This document shows, in pieces, positions 60,333 through 64,000 of a stretch of DNA of 64,000 nucleotides (its first letter is position 1; each line of letters begins with the position of its first letter). The DNA lies in assembly GCA_051453625.1 (NCBI GenBank), contig JBOZIK010000001.1, positions 274,635,608 to 274,699,607 of the forward strand. The letters are read 5' to 3'. The notes beneath the pieces are model-generated. The model had not been told where the DNA came from. It saw nothing but the letters and a program-made list of their open reading frames with translations, and made no database searches. This DNA comes from Welwitschia mirabilis (lineage: Eukaryota; Gnetophyta; Gnetopsida; Welwitschiales). A program made the translations under genes and the position numbers.

Positions 60333-61091
60333 CTATACAGAGGTCAATCGAGCTATTGGAGTAAAGGTTTCTTCAAAATCTATACCATATTCTTGGGTAT
60401 AGCCTTTAGCAACTAAGTAAGCTTTATAACGATCAATGAAACCATCTAAATGAGTTTTGATTTTATAAATCCATTTGCACTCGATTTGGATCTTACCAGA
60501 GGGTAGATCAACTAATTCCCAAGTCTGAGTTTTCTCTAAAGCTTGAAGTTCTTCATTCATTGCTTGCTGCCAAAGAGGATCAATACTTACCTCATGGTAA
60601 GTGCTAGGTTCATGTAAGGTAGCATAAGCTGAGAAACAATGATAATCAGATAGACATTGAGGTACTTCTCTCACCCGAGTACTACAATGAAGGGTGGATG
60701 TAGGTACGGGATCCACATTTGGTGTGCTTTCAACAAGAGCGTCGTGAGACAGAGAAGAAGTGTTCAACTCCTTACGCAAGTCTATATTTAGACCAAGAAA
60801 TAATTCAACAGATGGATCTGTAAAGAATGGAGATGAAGTGGTAACAGAGAGTTGAAATTTAGAGAGAGAAGCAAATATAGTATTTTCCCAGAAAGTGATA
60901 TGACGAGAAATATGAAGACGTCGAGAGATAGGATCCCAATAGCTATACCCTTTATGTGCAGTTGCATAGCCAAGAAAGCAACATAAACGAGCTCGAGGTT
61001 CTAACTTTGTGTGTTCATGATCTTGTAGAAGAATAAAACACACACATTCAAAAGGTTTCAGAACTGAGTAATTGGGTAGAGTTCCAAACAA
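60333..61091 (-). pseudogene. copia integrase C-terminus / RT N-terminus
   Basis: A 252-codon open stretch. It starts RLFGTLPNYS-like, then CCFLGYATAHKGY (canonical CxFLGYxxxxKGYR), RLHISRHITFWE (canonical RxxISRDVxFxE), a Ser/Thr-rich linker, DPLWQQAMNEELQALEKTQT (canonical W..AM..E..AL..N.TWxLV), CKWIYKIKTHLDGFIDRYKA and YTQEYGIDFEETFTPIARLT. These are the classical copia blocks leading into RT. A stop about 15 codons before MDVKNAFLNG interrupts the polyprotein. Confidence 0.9.
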
Positions 61092-61658
61092 TCTCTTATG
61101 AGAAGAAAGATTATTAAGAATAGGGGTAGGACTTCGATTTATAGTAAAAATAGCTATGAGGGTAGCTTCTCCCCAAAATCTTTCAGGACAAGAAGAAGAG
61201 AGTAACTGAGCATAAATAGTATTAAGAATGTGACGATGTTTTTGTTTAGCCCTCCCATTTTGCTATGAGGTACCAGGACATGATCGCTAGATGACACTAC
61301 CCTATTGGCTAAGGAATTAGAGTAATGAAGAATCCTTGTATTCAGTGGCATTATCAGTATGGAAAACCTTAATTTTCTGAGAAAACTGAGTTCCTATCAT
61401 AAGGGCGAATTTGATATAAACTTGTGGTAGTTCAGAACGATGTTTTAAGAAATATATCCTAGTATACTGAGAAAAATCATCAACAAATATTACAAAATAT
61501 CGATAACCATTCATTGTTGTAATCGGGAAAGGTCCCCAAATATCAGAGTGGACAAGTTCAAATGGACATTTAGAAGCAGAAGTACTATTACTAAAGGCCA
61601 TGGCTGGTTGTTTTCCTAGTTGACAATGAATGCAATAGAATGGTTCAAATTTAGACAA
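61092..61658 (-). pseudogene. copia integrase (zinc finger and catalytic core)
   Basis: The stretch 61658-61317 reads FYCIHCQLGKQ (CxxC of the HHCC finger), FELVHSDIWGPFP with the first catalytic Asp, YRYFVIFVDDFSQYTRIYFL and VFHTDNATEYKD with the second Asp in TDN (usual TDNGxEF, here with Gly changed to Ala). The third catalytic Glu region lies after a frameshift near 61315: TSQQNGRA-like and LNTIYAQL are readable across two frames down to 61154. Integrase inserts the element cDNA; this copy needs at least one frame correction to be read through. Confidence 0.88.
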
Positions 61659-62170
61659 ACCTAATAGGCCACGAGAAATTAAAGACTAAAGTTTGGCAGC
61701 AGATGCATGTCCAAGACGTAGATTCCACTGGTAGGTAGAAGAATCAATGGTCACTACAGACATATGATGAGAAGGAAGATGCATAGACTAAAGCTCAAAT
61801 AATCTTCCCACTCAATGATCCGTCCCAAAAATCTGGCCCATCTGTGAATCCTGGACCTAAGAACTAGAATGAGAAAAGATAACTTTAAAGTCTTGTTCAC
61901 ATAGTTGACCAACAAAAATGAGATTTAGGGTCAAATTTGGGACACAATAAGTGTCTGGGAGACTAAGATGAGAGGTAGTAACATGACCAGTGTGAGTGAT
62001 TGGTATTTTATTACCATTGCCAGTATGTACAGGTGGTAAAGAAAGGGCTAATATTTTGGGGGTGAAAATGTCAGAATTAGGAGTCATGTGATTACAACAG
62101 GCAGAATCAAATAGTCAAGAAGAATTACTTTGAGTGGTTGACATGGCAGACAAAAAATTTGAAGAATCAC
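61659..62170 (-). pseudogene. copia protease and GAG-pre-integrase
   Basis: The protease active site reads FDSACCNHMTPN at about 62110-62075 (canonical DSGAxxHMT; Gly changed to Ala). It is followed in 62087-61857 by NGNKIPITHTGHV and DTYCVPNLTLNLIFVGQL, the conserved VxYVPxLxxNLLSVxQL block. Further down, WNLRLGHASAAKL (about 61710-61675) is the GAG-pre-integrase HxxLGH motif that supplies the histidines of the integrase zinc finger. Several stops fall between these blocks. Confidence 0.82.
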
Positions 62171-63092
62171 CTACTTAAGAAGGGCTTGGAGATCACTCAT
62201 GATGATGGAACTAGAATTGTTAGTGGTAGTAGTAATAACGGGTGAAGACTTAGGGTTTGAAATAACTCGAGACATAGAAATTCCACCAGTAGAGTGCAGA
62301 GGTCAAGTAGGACAATTTGTCTTGATATGACTAAGATCATGGCAATACGTGCATTCTATAGATGGACAATTTGTAAATAAATGACCAAATTGATTGCAAT
62401 TCTTACACAAAGCAGTGCTGAATTTTTGAGAGGGTCTGGAGGTAATAGTGGTAAGGACAACATTAGATGAAGCAGTCTTGTTCAATTAAAGATGTTTCTC
62501 CTCAAAAATTATTTCTTGAATAGCAGCTTCAAGAGTAGGCAGGGGATTACAATGCAACAAAGTGGCCTTGGCTGCCTCATATTTAGACCTAAGAGCCATA
62601 AGAACTTGAATAAGTTTAACATGGTCTTCACTGATCTTGGCCTAAGAGAGTTGATTCCAAATGGGCTGAACTTGAGTAAGAAAATCATTGATGGACTGAC
62701 TAGATTCTTGCTTAATATTATGAAGAGAAGTCCACAACTGATAGTGGGGGTGCTAAACTAGTATTGGTGTATTGGTTTGCTAAGAAATCCCAAATATCTT
62801 TTGCAGTTTCAAAATTGGCAAATTAAATGTGAATAGATGGTATCGATGTATTACGAAGCCAGGTGATTCTCTAATGATTTATACTATCCCAATCCTCAAG
62901 ACGATCAGTAAATTTTGTCACAGCTTCGTCTTTGTCTTTGATAGGTTTAGCAATATCACCAGTAACAATTCTCCATAATTTTCACCCAACTAGAAAACTT
63001 TTCATACCTTGAGCCCATAAATTGTAATTAGATCCATTTATAATAGTAGAAATAGGCATAGTTACCTAGGCAACACCCTCTGATTTGTCCAT
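62171..63092 (-). pseudogene. copia gag with two zinc knuckles
   Basis: The ATG at 63092 opens MDKSEGVA, soon followed by a stop. Downstream text is typical of copia Gag: NGSNYNLWAQGMKSFLVG, LWRIVTGD, DWDSINH, ITWLRNTS, FETAKDIWDFLANQYTN, later PLPTLEAAIQEIIFEEKHL. The open piece 62485-62303 holds CKNCNQFGHLFTNCP and CTYCHDLSHIKTNCP, both exact C-x2-C-x4-H-x4-C knuckles in tandem. At least three stops and a frameshift are present. Gag forms the particle and packages RNA. Confidence 0.85.
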
Positions 63093-64000
63093 TGAAAAGC
63101 TGATTTGAATAATAGTAGTGGTTGTGTAGTGAATCCGGTGGTGCATCGTTGGGCTACAATGGGCAGCGGCTGACTAGGAAACTAGTCAGCACAGCTGATT
63201 TACGCTCATCAAAAGAAGGTGACGCAGCTGAAAGAATTGGCTTCGGACAGAGACGAAGCACCCTCAAACAGGTGCACGTTGACAAGATTTCTGCTAAACC
63301 GGAGATGCATGGACAAAGATACGTAGGCAGAGCAAAAAAGAGCGTCATAAGAAGATAGGCAACACAACAATAGTAACAGTGAGTCAGTCATGCAGCAGAG
63401 GAGGCAACTGAGCATGAGCACAGGAAGGCATACGCTCAAGCAGTGCCTTCAGAGATCAAAAGAAGCTGAAGAAAGTGCTGCACTTATTTTCTCAGATTTT
63501 AGTGCTTGCGCTGCCTCCGGATTTTCCCGTTGATTACTTCGAGTCAGACTCCGCTTTCGTGTTCGTTGCACGCGGTGCCTTCAAAGGAGCGTCTATAATG
63601 AAAGATGGAGAAGAAAAGGTCATGATAGATGAGGTTGTGGATATCACGCTAGGCGATGTGAAGAAGGTCGTTTTGATTGAATTCAACCCAAAACGAACAC
63701 CAAGATCCATGGAAAATTGAAAAAAAAACTGGACTCAAGATTGGCACAAGAGGATAATGATGAGGAAGAAAGCAGAGGAGGCCTGTGAGAGAGGCAAAAC
63801 ACGAAAGCACGACTGAGGCAGGGGCTGGAGAGCAGGAGCAGAGCGGGTGCAGCAGGAGTAGCAGTAGAGCAGTGAGAGTAGAGGGTTTCAGACATAGGGA
63901 AGGCAACTATGAGTCACATAGGAGACAACGTCTTCTACAGAAATCTAGACAACATTAAATGAGCGACAGAAGGAAACGCAGAAGCCAAAACCTCGCTCTG
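63093..64000. other. GC-richer leader region of the copia element
   Basis: Unlike most of the window this stretch is balanced in base composition. It lies between the gag start and where the 5' LTR should be, yet no LTR, TATA box or primer-binding site is seen before the window ends. It contains several overlapping open frames on both strands. Only the plus-strand one at 63475-63720 looks coding-like. Confidence 0.5.
63475..63720 (+). CDS. Coding-like fragment of unknown identity in the copia leader (opposite strand)
   Basis: An 81-codon plus-strand frame. From about residue 8 it reads like ordinary protein: LVLALPPDFPVDYFESDSAF, VFVARGAFKGASIMKDGEEK, VMIDEVVDITLGDVKKVVLI, EFNPKRT. Hydrophobic and charged residues alternate as in beta strands of a globular domain, and codon third positions vary as in real genes. 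I do not recognise the family. There is no splice signal I trust at either end. It lies antisense to the copia gag and could be a captured host-gene piece, or the host gene into which the element is inserted. It may equally be a chance frame, although its composition argues against that. Confidence 0.35.
   Translation: MLHLFSQILVLALPPDFPVDYFESDSAFVFVARGAFKGASIMKDGEEKVMIDEVVDITLGDVKKVVLIEFNPKRTPRSMEN

Larger units (their letters stand above)
59047..63092 (-). mobile_element. Young Ty1/copia element, minus strand, right end outside the window
   Basis: A minus-strand element with a 174-bp 3' LTR at 59047-59220 and gag-pol running from an ATG at 63092 down to 59222. Long open stretches cover GAG-pre-integrase/integrase (61658-61317), the integrase C-terminus to RT (61091-60333) and RT/RNase H (60287-59532). 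Two zinc knuckles and the RT catalytic YVDD are intact. Only a handful of stops and frameshifts interrupt the polyprotein, so it is far younger than the other elements. The end of RNase H runs straight into the LTR without a polypurine tract, so part of the 3' end is deleted. The 5' LTR and primer-binding site are not in the window; 63093-64000 would be leader. Confidence 0.88.

Noticed and set aside
63154-63906. Minus-strand open frames in the leader region (63154-63348, 63209-63439, 63649-63906, 63683-63895)
   Set aside because: They are Leu/Ser/Cys-rich shadows of the plus-strand text with mirrored low-complexity purine runs; no domain is visible.
1-64000. tRNA, rRNA or CRISPR-like features
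   Set aside because: No cloverleaf with conserved A and B boxes, no rRNA-like blocks, and no regularly spaced direct repeats with unique spacers were seen by eye on either strand.

Overview
This window looks like a gene-poor, repeat-filled, very AT-rich stretch of a flowering-plant nuclear genome. The evidence is spliced plant-type coding remnants, Ty1/copia and Ty3/gypsy LTR retrotransposons with plant-type primer-binding sites, a plant-type LINE fragment, and almost no open frame longer than 100 codons outside the last 6 kb. Several runs of N mark assembly gaps. I cannot name the species from the sequence.

Layout: (1) 1-1.75 kb holds the last two exons of a MYB/SANT-type DNA-binding protein (REB1/TTF1-like, plus strand) and an imperfectly duplicated 3' flank. 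(2) 7.33-12.99 kb is an old but structurally complete copia element: TG start, CA end, LTRs of about 270 and 307 bp, 5-bp ATATT target duplication, primer-binding site, polypurine tract, and the order zinc knuckle-protease/GAG-pre-integrase-integrase-RT-RNase H, all riddled with stops. (3) 14.86-19.09 kb is a head-to-tail duplication of about 2 kb of antisense copia pol. (4) 21.5-22.2 kb is an antisense LINE reverse-transcriptase tail. (5) 23.4-24.6 kb carries two related hairpin clusters. (6) 26.03-33.96 kb is a degenerate LTR element whose 5' LTR is split by a 4.3-kb insertion. It abuts an antisense chromovirus-like gypsy protease/RT fragment (34.0-34.9 kb). (7) 35.8-50.1 kb is a roughly 14-kb Athila/Tat-like gypsy element with 1.2-kb LTRs, gag, protease, RT, RNase H, integrase and a long extra 3' region. 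(8) 50.6-54.9 kb is made of non-coding duplications: a tandem unit of about 515 bp, then two 1.2-1.3-kb direct repeats. (9) 58.03-59.05 kb is a GC-richer island with two unrelated host-gene fragments on the minus strand, a TPR-like fragment followed almost immediately by a broken short-chain dehydrogenase. (10) 59.05-64.0 kb holds a much younger minus-strand copia element with long readable gag and pol segments, whose leader region contains a clean plus-strand coding-like stretch of unknown identity.

No gene in the window can be called intact and functional, except possibly the REB1-like gene whose 3' end is at the left edge. The elements are layered in time. The copia at 59-63 kb is recent, while the others have decayed largely by C-to-T and G-to-A changes, as expected for methylated plant transposons. 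The items most worth a second look are the chimeric TPR/SDR island next to the young copia, the unknown coding-like stretch in that element's leader, the short motif that recurs inside the Athila-like element including both LTRs, and gaps flanked by the same sequence twice.
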